Origin: Mauremys mutica
Taxonomy: Eukaryota; Chordata; Testudines; Geoemydidae
Direction of reading: 5' to 3'
DNA: 64,000 bases
Assembly (NCBI RefSeq): GCF_020497125.1
Contig: NC_059082.1
Coordinates: forward strand, 29,472,965-29,536,964
Shown here: positions 12,644-21,383 of the stretch, in pieces
Layout: each line of letters begins with the position of its first letter
How positions within the stretch are numbered: position 1 is the first letter of the stretch
The notes under the pieces: generated by a model
Databases searched by the model: none
The model's input: the letters and a program-made list of their open reading frames with translations, nothing else
What the model was told of the DNA's origin: nothing
Program-made: the position numbers and the translations under genes

Positions 12644-15600
12644 CAGGGTAGATTTGATTTAAATCACTGGTGAGGAAGACTCAATTTAATCATAGATTTC
12701 TACATAAAAGTGCATTCTTGTTGGTTGTTATAACCTTAATACATATTCTTCACAACTCAGAGATGTAGGTTTCATTTTTAGAAGGTACACACTATACATT
12801 TTTAAAGTGATTTATTTTGAAAACTTTTCAGAGTAGTTTTACAGCTATATCAGAAAATGAATGATTGTTTGGTTATTTCATTTACCAAAGGTAATTTAAA
12901 TATATATTTATGAAGTCATTGAGAGGTGAACTATCTCCAATTCAACAGGTTAATATTTGGAGGATTTTCTTGCCATGCTGTATTAGGAGGAGAACATCAC
13001 AAGACAGATATTTAAATTGTTTTATTTAACTAAAACAACAACGTTATGTATTCTGGATTTTTTTCTTCAACAGCAAACATAATATTTTAACAAAACAAGC
13101 ATATGAGTTTTTGAATTTAGTTAAACATTCAAGTTTTTTAAAATCATGGTTTTTTTTAATTTTTAACTAAAATAGTTAAATGAAATATACTTTAAAAAAA
13201 CCCAAAAATTAAATCGACTATGTCAGCCAGGTGAACATGAGAAACTTAAAATATTGGCTTCTGCAGCTAACTCAGTCGTCTTCACCTTCATTTTCTTTTT
13301 TATTCATAATCTGGAAAAGAAAAACCAAGCTATCCTGCTTTTTCAGGTCCCAAACAATTTCTCAATTTGGAATGAATTAGTCCAAAGGAAGAAAATATTC
13401 TTTCTACACGGGCAGAAGAAGTTACTGCTGTTAAAAGTGAGATTAGCTTGTTAACAGTCTCAGAATCCAAGCGTTTAAGTGACTTCGACCAGTTCACTGG
13501 TGAGACTTTCTTTAAAACATCATCAGCAAATATATATTTCTTGACTGGTTCACCCTTAGCTCTGAAGTTTATTGTAGTTGGCATTATTGAGGGATGATTG
13601 CTAGATGTCCATGTCATAGCCAACTCCTCTTCTTCAGCAGCTAAGGTTTGTACCTGATACCAAGTATTGAGAATATTTGCAAGAAAATGAACTGGAGATG
13701 GTGCTTGTCCCATTTGTTTTTTTAATGCTTGTAATTTAACTCTGTTATTGCATATTTCTCTTTTTAAGATCTCACTAAGTTCCTTCCAAATTTCAACAGC
13801 ATTAGCAATAAAACAGCTATTTCCCTGCATTTTGTTCCAGGCTACAGAAATAGGCTTCAGGGTACTTAGAATGTGTTCAACATTTCTCTTAAGTACAATG
13901 TGGAGAACTTTGGCTGTGACAGTGCCATCTATTTTTTCAGGATTTTGTTCACAAACAGTCATCAGATTAGGCCAGTTCTTGATACAGTGCTCAAAACTGT
14001 CCACTATGGAGTTCCACCACAAATCTTATGGGAGAGCTAGTGTGGTTCGTTCCTCTTTTTTCAGAACAGCTGCTGCAAAGTGGTTGTTACGGAAGTATTT
14101 TGCAATTTCAACAATATTAGCCTTTATTTCTGGAACACTGAAGTCTTTGGCTAGGGAGGGGGTGCATCAAATGAGCACTGCAACCATATGTTATTAGCTT
14201 GGGACTCTTTTCACTCTCTTCTAAATAATTTATTCTCATCTTGGATACATTTGCAGCATTGTCTGTGACCAAGCTGCTTACTAGACATTTGAATTTTTTT
14301 TTCGCAGTTTGTTATAGCTTTTACTACTACTTCTTGTAAGTATTCTGCTGTGTATGCATTTCTTGATGTATCAATTGTTTCTATAAGGAAGACATTTCCT
14401 TCTTCTGTTGTCACACAAGTGCATACAACAGGATCATTGTGGACATTGCTCCACCCATCAAGACTCAGGTTAACAATTTCACCCTCTAGACCTTTTGCAC
14501 ACAGCTCAATTTCTCATTCATACACTTTATCCAGCAATTTTCCTGCGACATCTGCTCTGTTGGGTGGACTGTTTCCTGGTCTTAATGACTGAACCATGTT
14601 AATGAAGTGTGGGTTCTCAATCATACAGAAAGGAGAGTTTGTTGCATAAACAAACCGGGCAATTTTTTGATCAATTACCTCTTTTTGTAATCTGCTGGTT
14701 CTTATCACAAACTTATCTATGGTTGTTTCTGAATGATGGAGATTTTTTTTTCTTTTTGCTACAGGTAAAATACTGTGGCTATGTGACATACATGATGTGA
14801 CTGGAACACTATTATTGGCAGATAACTCTGAAACTATAGAAAATGATGGTGATCTTGAAGGTGGATAGTCTTCAGAATCCTGTATGTTGAGGATGGATTC
14901 TCCTAAACAAAATAAGCCAATGCAGTTATTTAATTATTATTACCATACTGCTTATTTAGTATTACTCATTGCATTCACTGACACTCAGTACTACTTTCAA
15001 GGTGAAATTGTAAAAGAAAGATCTGCCTATTTCAGCTATTTATTTTTTATTACAACTGCATCTAAAATGATAGTACCATAGAGTAACTATATTTTTTGCT
15101 CAAACATGAGAATTCAAGAATAGTCCAGAAGGAAGACAGGCAGTCCTTAAGAAAGAAGTATGAAATAAAAAAGTTTACCAACCTGAAGATCCTGCACGTT
15201 CAGACACATTCCTTTCATCATCTTCAACACAGCTTCCTCCTGAGAAGGAACACTTCTCATGATGCTGTTTCATTTGGGCAACCAGGCCTTGCATTTCTTT
15301 GTTGCACTGTTGGCATTTTGCACGGATGCCTGTCTTAGCCACAGGTAGAAGAACTTCATTAAAATATTCCCAAACTGGGTCTCTTTTATAGTCTGCTGCC
15401 ATTATAGGGTTTCCCTTCTAGTGAGAGAATGATGGGGTAGATCTCAAATCAATGAAGGCTACACTCAGAAAGACCTCAAGACTTCTGGAATGTACTACTA
15501 AAACAGTTTCACTTTTGTTTCTGCTGCCTGTCCCTCCCTTCTCACATTTATCTCCAGACTTCTCCTTGTCCAGATCTATTCCTCCCCCAACAATCATCTA

Positions 15601-16146
15601 TTAATTGAACTTTTTGAAACTTTGCACTTTTAGAGAGAGCTAAGGGATGGACTCTATGCAGAGGGACAATAGGGTTGAGGTCTGTTATTTCTCACCTCTA
15701 TATATTATTTATTTAAAAACATATTTGCTGTTAACAAGCATGTTATCTCTGGAGACACAAATCCACAGTTTGAGAACTGCAAAACTAAGCATCTCTGATG
15801 GTATCTTCTAGACTGAGCACTGATTCCCATTGGGTAGATAGAAAGATTAACCTAACTAATCTATACAGAAGCCCCTGGAACCACATAAGATTGGGTCCCT
15901 AATTCATGAACTATTGGAACTCATTTACAAAACTTTTCTTAAACATTACATGAATATATTGTCTCATACTATAGAATAAGAATTTATACCTATTCCATGA
16001 TGAGATCTCTTTGAGCTATCATGTATCTTAATTAAAGCTCTCTTTAGATAGGTTTTTTCCTCCAAAAGCATTTTATCAAAAAATCCAATTTAAATTAAAA
16101 AAAACACATTTATTTTATTTTTTTTAATTGATTTTTATCCAGCCTG
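12644..16146 (-). mobile_element. Near-complete hAT DNA transposon (3.5 kb)
   Basis: Flanked by a perfect 8-bp duplication CTCTAATT at 12636-12643 and 16147-16154. The ends are CAGGGTAGATTTGATTTAAA at the left and, on the minus strand at the right, CAGGCTGGATAAAAATCAAT: hAT-type terminal repeats beginning CAGG. The interior carries one degraded transposase gene on the minus strand, spanning BED finger to hAT dimerisation domain. Target site has central TA (nnnTAnnn), the preference described for Buster-type hATs. Because both ends, the duplication and all protein domains are still present, this is the best-preserved DNA transposon of the window. Confidence 0.85.
13250..15402 (-). pseudogene. 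hAT transposase pseudogene with BED zinc finger
   Basis: Domains in order from 15402 downward: BED finger (MAADYKRDPVWEYF, AKCQQCNKEM, MKQHHEKC; C-x2-C...H-x4-C), then after a probable intron (14903-15182, donor CAG|GTTGGT, acceptor TTTAG|GAG) a linker, a DNA-binding helical region (NPHFINMVQSLRPG), the catalytic RNase-H-like core with LSLDGWSN (first Asp) and VTDNAANV (second Asp), the insertion region CSAHLMH, and the C-terminal dimerisation domain ARVERIFSSFGLIHSKLRN. Damage: TGA after LLDKVYE (about 14515), frameshifts near 14285 and 14160, a TAA before MWWNS (about 14022), and a TAG plus insertion after PEKAG (about 13328). The protein would have been roughly 600-700 residues. Dead, but with few lesions for its length. 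Confidence 0.8.
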
Positions 16147-16154
16147 CTCTAATT

Positions 16155-16792
16155 TTAGTACATTGGCCATTTCTTTGGCCCACAAACTCAAAAAAACTGA
16201 ACTTCTTTCAAATTATTTTCACTGTCAAGTTGTTGAATGTGAAAGGTCAGATGTGAGTAGGACACTCTGAAAACACTTTACACATTTATAATAGCAATAT
16301 TAACAGAAGTGTAACTATGGAAGCACATTTTATGTCGTCATAACATACACTGCTCTTACTGTCTACAAATAATCCAACAGTATGAGAGTTTGAATAAACT
16401 TATTGGCTGAGATTCCCAAAGGGTCCTCAGTTTGGTTTCCAAAATCTCACTTTTCATTTAACTGTAGAACTTTACTTTGTGTGTATATGAATGACAGTTG
16501 TATGCTCAAATAAGGTAGTTAGGTGTCTACTAAATTTGTGTGTGCACATCTGAGATTTTCAGAGTGCAAAACATTGTAGAGGTAATTTTCTCAGAGTTTA
16601 TACGTTGACAGACTGCTACTATAAGATTATTTCTTTTTAGGCCTTGTCTTCATAAAAAATATTTTGAATATGGTCCGTGCTCAGACACCAGAGTGTTTAT
16701 TGTACATGTTGAAATTCTTTTGCTGTACATGCAGAAAAATGGAAAGCGTTCCTGAATTTGGTTATCTGTTCTAGGAATTTATATGGTTTGCA
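16155..16792. other. Intronic DNA, mostly unclassified
   Basis: No coding signature. A stretch around 16405-16570 (GAGATTCCCAAAGGGTCCTC ... TGAGATTTTCAGAGTGC) looks like an old palindromic amniote repeat but is too diverged to define. Confidence 0.35.
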
Positions 16793-17000
16793 TACCACAG
16801 TATTTGAGCACCTTTACAATCTTTAATGTTTACATCCACACAACACCCCTGTGAGGTGGGAAAATACTTATTCCCATTTTACAGATGTGGAACTTGGACT
16901 AAGGGGCTTGCCCAGCTTCACACAGGAAGTCTGTGGTGTACCAGAACCTGGACATCACAGGTTCCACACTAATGCCCTAATCACTGGACCATCCTTCCTC
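16793..17000 (-). repeat. MIR-type SINE
   Basis: On the minus strand: GGTCCAGTGATTAGGGCATT (tRNA-like head), then ACTTCCTGTGTGAAGCTGGG and GGGCAAGCCCCTTAGTCC (CORE region), ATCTGTAAAATGGGAATAAG and CCTCACAGGGGTGTTGTG, ending in GTAAAGGTGCTCAAATACTG. This succession is the MIR/CORE-SINE consensus shared across amniotes. Well diverged, consistent with age. Confidence 0.8.
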
Positions 17001-17005
17001 TAACT

Positions 17006-17033
17006 CAGTGGTTCTCAACAGGCTACATAAAAA
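17006..17033 (+). mobile_element. hAT terminal fragment (CAGTGGTTCTCAAC end)
   Basis: CAGTGGTTCTCAAC is a classic hAT terminal repeat. It is followed by AGGCTACATAAAAAGC, a phrase I associate with the interior of the same turtle element, and then abruptly by the broken 3' end of the CR1. Only 28 bases remain, so an internal deletion and a junction event must both have occurred. Confidence 0.5.
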
Positions 17034-17037
17034 GCAA

Positions 17038-18730
17038 TTACTGACCGGGATCTCTTCTAGAGCCCTTTTTAAATATTGGCGTTACATTTGCTATCTTCCA
17101 GTCATTGGGTACAGAGGTCGATTTAAAGGACAGGTTACAAACCCTAGTTAATAGTTCCGCAACTTCACATCTGAGTTCTTTCAGAACTCTTGGGTGAATG
17201 CCATCTGGTACCGGTGACATGTTAATGTTGAGTTTATCAATTAATTCCAAAACCTCCTCTAGTGACACTTCAATCTGTGACAGTTCCTCAGATTTGTCAC
17301 CTACAAAAGCCAGCTCAGGTTTGGGAATCTCCCTAACATCCTCAGCCGTGAAGACTGAAGCAAAGAATCCATTTAGTTTCTCCGCAATGACTTTATCATC
17401 TTTAAGCGCTCCTTTTGAATTTTGATCGTCAAGGGGCCCCACTGGTTGTTTAGCAGGCTTCCTGCTTCTGATGTACTTAAAAAACATTTTGTTATTACCT
17501 TTGGAGTTTTTGGCTAGCCGTTCTTCAAACTCCTCTTTGGCTTTTCTTATTACACTCTTGCACTTAAGTTGGCAGTGTTTGTGCTCCTTTCTATTTGCCT
17601 CACTAGGATTTGACTTCCACTTTTTAAAGGAAGTCTTTTTATCTCTCACTGCTTCTTTTACATGGTTGTTAAGCCACGGTGGCTCTTTTTTTAGTTCTTT
17701 TACTGTTTTTCTTAATTTGGGGTATACATTGAAGTTGGGCCTCTATTATGGTGTCTTTAAAAAGGGCCCACGCAACTTGCAGGGATTTCACTTTAGTCAC
17801 TGTACCTTTTAACTTTTGTCTAACTAACCCCTCATTTTTGTATAGTTCCCCCTTTTGAAATTAAAGGCCACAGTGTTGGGCAGTTGAGATGTTCTTCCCA
17901 CCACAGGGATGTTGAATGCTATTGTATTATGGTCACTATTTCCAAGCGGTCCTGCTACAGTTACCTCTTGGACCAGCTCCTGCGCTCCACTCAGGATTAA
18001 ATCTAGAGTCGCCTCTCCCCTTGTGGGTTCCCGTACCAGCTGCTCCATGAAGCAGTCATTTAAAGTATCGAGAAATTTTATCTCTGCATTTCGTCCTGAA
18101 GTGAAATGTTCCCAGTCAATATGGGGATAATTGAAATCCCCCACTATTATTGGGTTCTTAATTTTGATAGCCTCTCTAATTTCCCTTAGCATTTCATCAT
18201 CACTATTACTGTCCTGGTCAGGTGGTCGATAATAGATCCCTACTGTTATATTTTTACTAGAGCATGAAATTTCTATCCATAGAGACTCTATGGAACCTGT
18301 GGATTCGCTTAAGATTTTTACTTCATTTGAATCTACACTTTCTTTAACATATAGTGCCACTCCTCCCCCCTGCACGGCCTGTTCTGTCCTTCCGATATAT
18401 TTTGTACCCCGGAATGATTGTGTCCCATTGATTGCTCTCAGTCCACCAGGTTTCTGTGATGCCTATTATATCTATATCCTCCTTTATCACAAGGCACTCT
18501 AGTTCACCCATCTTATTATTTAGACTTCTGGCATTTGTGTACAAGCACTTTAAAAACTTGTCCCTGTTTATTAGCCTGCCTTTTTCTGATGTGCCAGATT
18601 CTTTTTTATGTGACTGTTTATCATCTGATCCGGCCCTTACATTATACTTCTCATTCCTCTGCTCCTGACTATAACCTGGAGATTCTCTATCATCAGACTC
18701 TCCCCTAAGAGAAGTCTGTGTCCGATCCAC
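17038..18730 (-). pseudogene. CR1 ORF2 fragment: APE endonuclease and N-terminal reverse transcriptase
   Basis: Apurinic-type endonuclease: LYTNARSLNNK (Asn), GITETWW (Glu), IYYRPP, IVGDFNYPHIDW (Asp/Asn) and GNSDHNTIAF (terminal Asp-His). The reverse transcriptase begins with SPVPDGIHPRVLKEL and DWKIANVTPIFKKGSR, then the element ends before the FADD catalytic motif. The frame shifts at a G-run near 18362 (between the 18344-18730 and 17824-18375 frames) and again near 17824 after NYTKMRG. In CR1 elements this protein nicks target DNA and copies the RNA; here it cannot. Confidence 0.85.
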
Positions 18731-18765
18731 ACGCTCCTCTGCAGCAGTCGGCTTTCCCCCATCTC

Positions 18766-19689
18766 CTAGTTTAAAAACTGCTCTACAACCTTTTTAATGT
18801 TTAGTGCCAGCAGTCTGATTCCACTTTGGTTTAGGTGGAGCCCATCTCTCCTGTATAGGCTCCTCCCATCCCAGAAGTTTCCCCAGTTCCTAATGAACGT
18901 GAACCCCTCCTCTCTACATCATCGTCTCATCCACGCATTGAGACTCTGAAGCTCTGCCTGCCTACCTGGCCCTGCGCGTGGAACTGGGAGCATTTCTGAA
19001 AATGCCACCATAGAGGTCCTGGATTTCAGTCTCTTCCCTAGCAGCCTAAATTTGGCTTCCAGGACATCTCTCCTACCCTTCCCTATGTCATTGGTACCTA
19101 CATGTACCACGACCACCGGCTCCTCCCCAGCACTACACATAAGTCTATCTAGATGCCTCGAGAGATCTGCAACCTTCGCACCAGGCAGGCAAGTCACCAT
19201 ACGGTTCTCCCGGTCATCACAGACCCAGCTATCTATATTTCTAATAATCGAATCTCCCATTACTAACACCTGCCTTTTCCTAGAAACTGGAGTTCCCTCC
19301 CCCGGAGAGGCAACCTCAGTGCGAGAGGCAACCCCAGCACCATCTGGAAGGAGGGTCCCAACTACGGGAAGGTTTCCTTCTGCTCCCATTGACTGCTCTA
19401 CTTCCCTGGGCCCTTCTTCCTCCTCAACAGCACAGGAGCTGTCTAAGCGGAGGTGGGACAATTCTACAGTGTCCCGGAAAGCCTCATCAACATACCTCTC
19501 TGCCTCTCTCAGCTCCTCCAGTTCCGCCACCCTGGCCTCCAAAGCCCGTACATGGTCTCTGAGGGCCAGGAGCTCCTTGCACCGACTGCACACATACGCC
19601 ACCCGCCCACAGGGCAGGTAATCATACATGCGACAGTCAGTGCAATAAACTGGATAGCCCCCACTCTGCTGCTGGGCTTCTGCCTGCAT
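18766..19689 (-). pseudogene. CR1 ORF1 (zinc-finger/coiled-coil plus SGNH esterase), one nonsense mutation
   Basis: Starts at ATG (MQAEAQQQSGG). Residues ~10-40 carry a Cys-rich finger (YCTDCRMYDYLPCG, CSRCKELL), residues ~40-70 a coiled coil (ALRDHVRALEARVAELEEL), residues ~140-300 an SGNH-hydrolase/esterase domain with VLVMGDSIIRN (nucleophile Ser), VHVGTNDIGK (Gly/Asn blocks) and, past the break, YRRDGLHLNQSG (catalytic Asp-His block). CR1 ORF1 proteins with an esterase domain are known. A TGA follows NAWMRR (about 18919-18921), where W is expected; beyond it the same frame stays open to a natural stop at 18766, so a single substitution appears to separate this copy from a 307-residue ORF. 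Position in front of ORF2 is as expected. Confidence 0.85.
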
Positions 19690-20176
19690 TGTCTCCTAGT
19701 TAGTGAAAGGGTGGTTTACGGAAGTAGTCTTGGAATGTAGTTTGGTTTATAGGTTTTAGGATTTTGGGGGGGGGGCACAGGGAAGGGGTTACGGCTGGCG
19801 AGGGACTCCCGCTCCCTTCCCACTCCCCTTCTAAACTCCCTTGCGAAACTCCCTGTTAGCAGCCCCTGGTCGCTTGTGCGCGGCTTTATAAAGCCCTGGC
19901 CTGAGTGAATGCCCCGCCCACTGATTAAGGCTCAGCCAATTACCAGAGGCTTCGAGCTTTCAAACCTGCCTCCAACTGCCAGCCAGAGCACACGGTCCCT
20001 CAAACAACCAACCAAACAAACAGACTGACAAACACAAGCTCAGCACACAGCAAGTAACCCCCAAACACAAACAAACACACACTACAGACAGTCACTTACC
20101 CCACAGATGCTGTATTAGCTCCTCCTTCACCTGGAGAACTCCCTTGCGAAACTCCCTGTTAGCAGCCCCTGTTCGC
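19690..20176 (-). promoter_or_regulatory. CR1 5' untranslated/promoter region with two 40-bp direct repeats
   Basis: Two 40-base blocks at 19834-19873 and 20137-20176 differ at one base (GGTCGC versus GTTCGC) and are exactly 303 bases apart, so the 5' region contains a duplicated unit, part of which ends at the element's very start. Between them are CA-rich sequence and a palindromic GGCTTTATAAAGCC (about 19880-19893). Repeated 5' units resemble the monomer promoters of some LINEs; a promoter role is inference. Confidence 0.55.
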
Positions 20177-21383
20177 AATGCTCCCACTATACCTCAGGAT
20201 GGCCTGGCGCGGAAGAGTGTGCTTCCACGGAGCACCTAATAAGGCACCTCTCCCCAGGAACCTCCTGCGTAGGGTTTTCGAGTACCTGTACGAGAGCTTC
20301 GTGGAAGTATCCCAGGAGGATTTCTATTCGATCGCTATATGTATTGACCTTCTTTTCGTATAGTTTTTATTCCTGATTTAAAAAAAATAAATGTTTATAT
20401 GTTTATAGCACTTACCGACTGATCCTTCCCCTGATTCAGAGTCCGGGTTAACGGCCGGGGAGGGTTGGTAGGGGATCTCTGTGAGGGTGATGAAGAGATC
20501 CTGGCTGTCGGGGAAATCAGTATTGTAAGCGCTGTCGCCTGCCTCGTCCTCCACAAACCCTTCCTCATCTTCCCCATCCGCGAACATAGCTGAGAAACTG
20601 CCCCTCGACACTATCCCATCCTCAGAGTCCACGGTCACTGGTGGGGCAGTGGTGGCAGACCCACCGAGAATGGCATGCAGTGACTCGTAGAAGCGGCATG
20701 TCTGGGGCTGGGCTCCGGAGCGTCCGTTTGCCGCTCTGACTTTTTGGTAGCCTTGTCTCAGGTCCTTGATTTTCATGCGGCACTGCGTTGTATCCCGGCT
20801 GTATCCTCTGAGTGCCATGGCTTTGGAGACCTTCTCGTAGGTCTTTGCATTCCGTTTTTTGGAGCGCAGCTCCGAAAGCACAGACTCATCGCCCCACACA
20901 GCGATCAGATCCAAGACTTCCCGGTCAGTCCATGCTGGTGCCCTCTTTCTACTCTGAGATTGCATGGACCCCTCTGCTGGAGAGCTCTGCATCGCTGCCG
21001 GTGCTGCTGAGCTCGCCCCGATGTCCAACCAGGAACTGAGATTCAAAATGGCCAGACAGGAAAAGGAATTCAAATTTTCCCAGGGCTTTTCCTGTGTGGC
21101 TGATCAGAACATCTGAGCTCGGACTGCTATCCAGAGCGTCAACACAGTGGTGCACTGTGGGATAGCTCCCGGAGCTACTAAGGTCGATTTCCGTCCACAC
21201 ATAGGCTAACTCGACATAGCCATGTCGAATTTAGCGCTACTCCCCTCGTTGGGGTGGAGTACCGAATTCGAACTAAAGAGCCCTCTAGGTCGAACTAATT
21301 AGCTTCCTGGTGTGGACGGGTGCACGGTTAAATCGAATTAACTCTGCTAAATTCGACATAAACTCCTAGTGTAGACCAGGCCT
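20177..21383 (-). mobile_element. Harbinger-like DNA transposon (copy B) with open Myb/SANT gene
   Basis: The right end at about 21383 reads, on the minus strand, AGGCCTGGTCTACACTAGGA, the terminal repeat of Harbinger elements in this genome; next to it is a subterminal palindrome-rich stretch with TTCGACAT motifs (ATTTAGCGCTA, CCATGTCGAATT). The interior holds an open Myb/SANT-like gene. The left end is missing, cut at the CR1 junction. No transposase is present. Confidence 0.75.
20378..21073 (-). CDS. Myb/SANT-like DNA-binding protein of a Harbinger element (open frame)
   Basis: 231 codons without interruption. The likely functional start is one of the internal Mets (MQSSPAEGSMQSQSRKR), since upstream residues are element leader. 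The DNA-binding trihelix follows: APAWTDREVLDLIAVWGDES, KTYEKVSKAMALRGYSRDT, QCRMKIKDLRQGYQKVR, each helix with its conserved aromatic/Trp position. Then a short CRFYESLHAILGG helix, an acidic region (FADGEDEEGFVEDEAG) and SQDLFITLTEIPYQPSP. In Harbinger transposons this protein carries the transposase to the nucleus and binds terminal repeats (family knowledge). Host genes of the MSANTD/ZSCAN29-like type derive from such ORFs. Here the surrounding element is truncated, so an element gene, not a host gene, is the likely status. Confidence 0.7.
   Translation of the reverse strand: MNSFSCLAILNLSSWLDIGASSAAPAAMQSSPAEGSMQSQSRKRAPAWTDREVLDLIAVWGDESVLSELRSKKRNAKTYEKVSKAMALRGYSRDTTQCRMKIKDLRQGYQKVRAANGRSGAQPQTCRFYESLHAILGGSATTAPPVTVDSEDGIVSRGSFSAMFADGEDEEGFVEDEAGDSAYNTDFPDSQDLFITLTEIPYQPSPAVNPDSESGEGSVGKCYKHINIYFF

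Larger units (their letters stand above)
17034..20176 (-). mobile_element. CR1 LINE, 5' region present, 3' truncated
   Basis: Transcription runs from about 20176 down. It has a GC-rich 5' region, ORF1 (18766-19689) and the first part of ORF2 (endonuclease and the start of reverse transcriptase). It stops at GATCCCGGTCAGTAATTGC; the second copy at 56248-59458 continues past this point for about 1.45 kb. Losing the 3' end is the reverse of the usual CR1 pattern (5' truncation during target-primed integration), so the loss must have followed insertion by deletion or recombination. The 5' end abuts Harbinger copy B without intervening DNA. Confidence 0.85.

Noticed and set aside
16793..17000. tRNA gene suspected from the MIR head
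   Set aside because: Only a diverged tRNA-like promoter region of a SINE; no cloverleaf.
19052..19621. 189-codon plus-strand frame
   Set aside because: Antisense shadow of CR1 ORF1.
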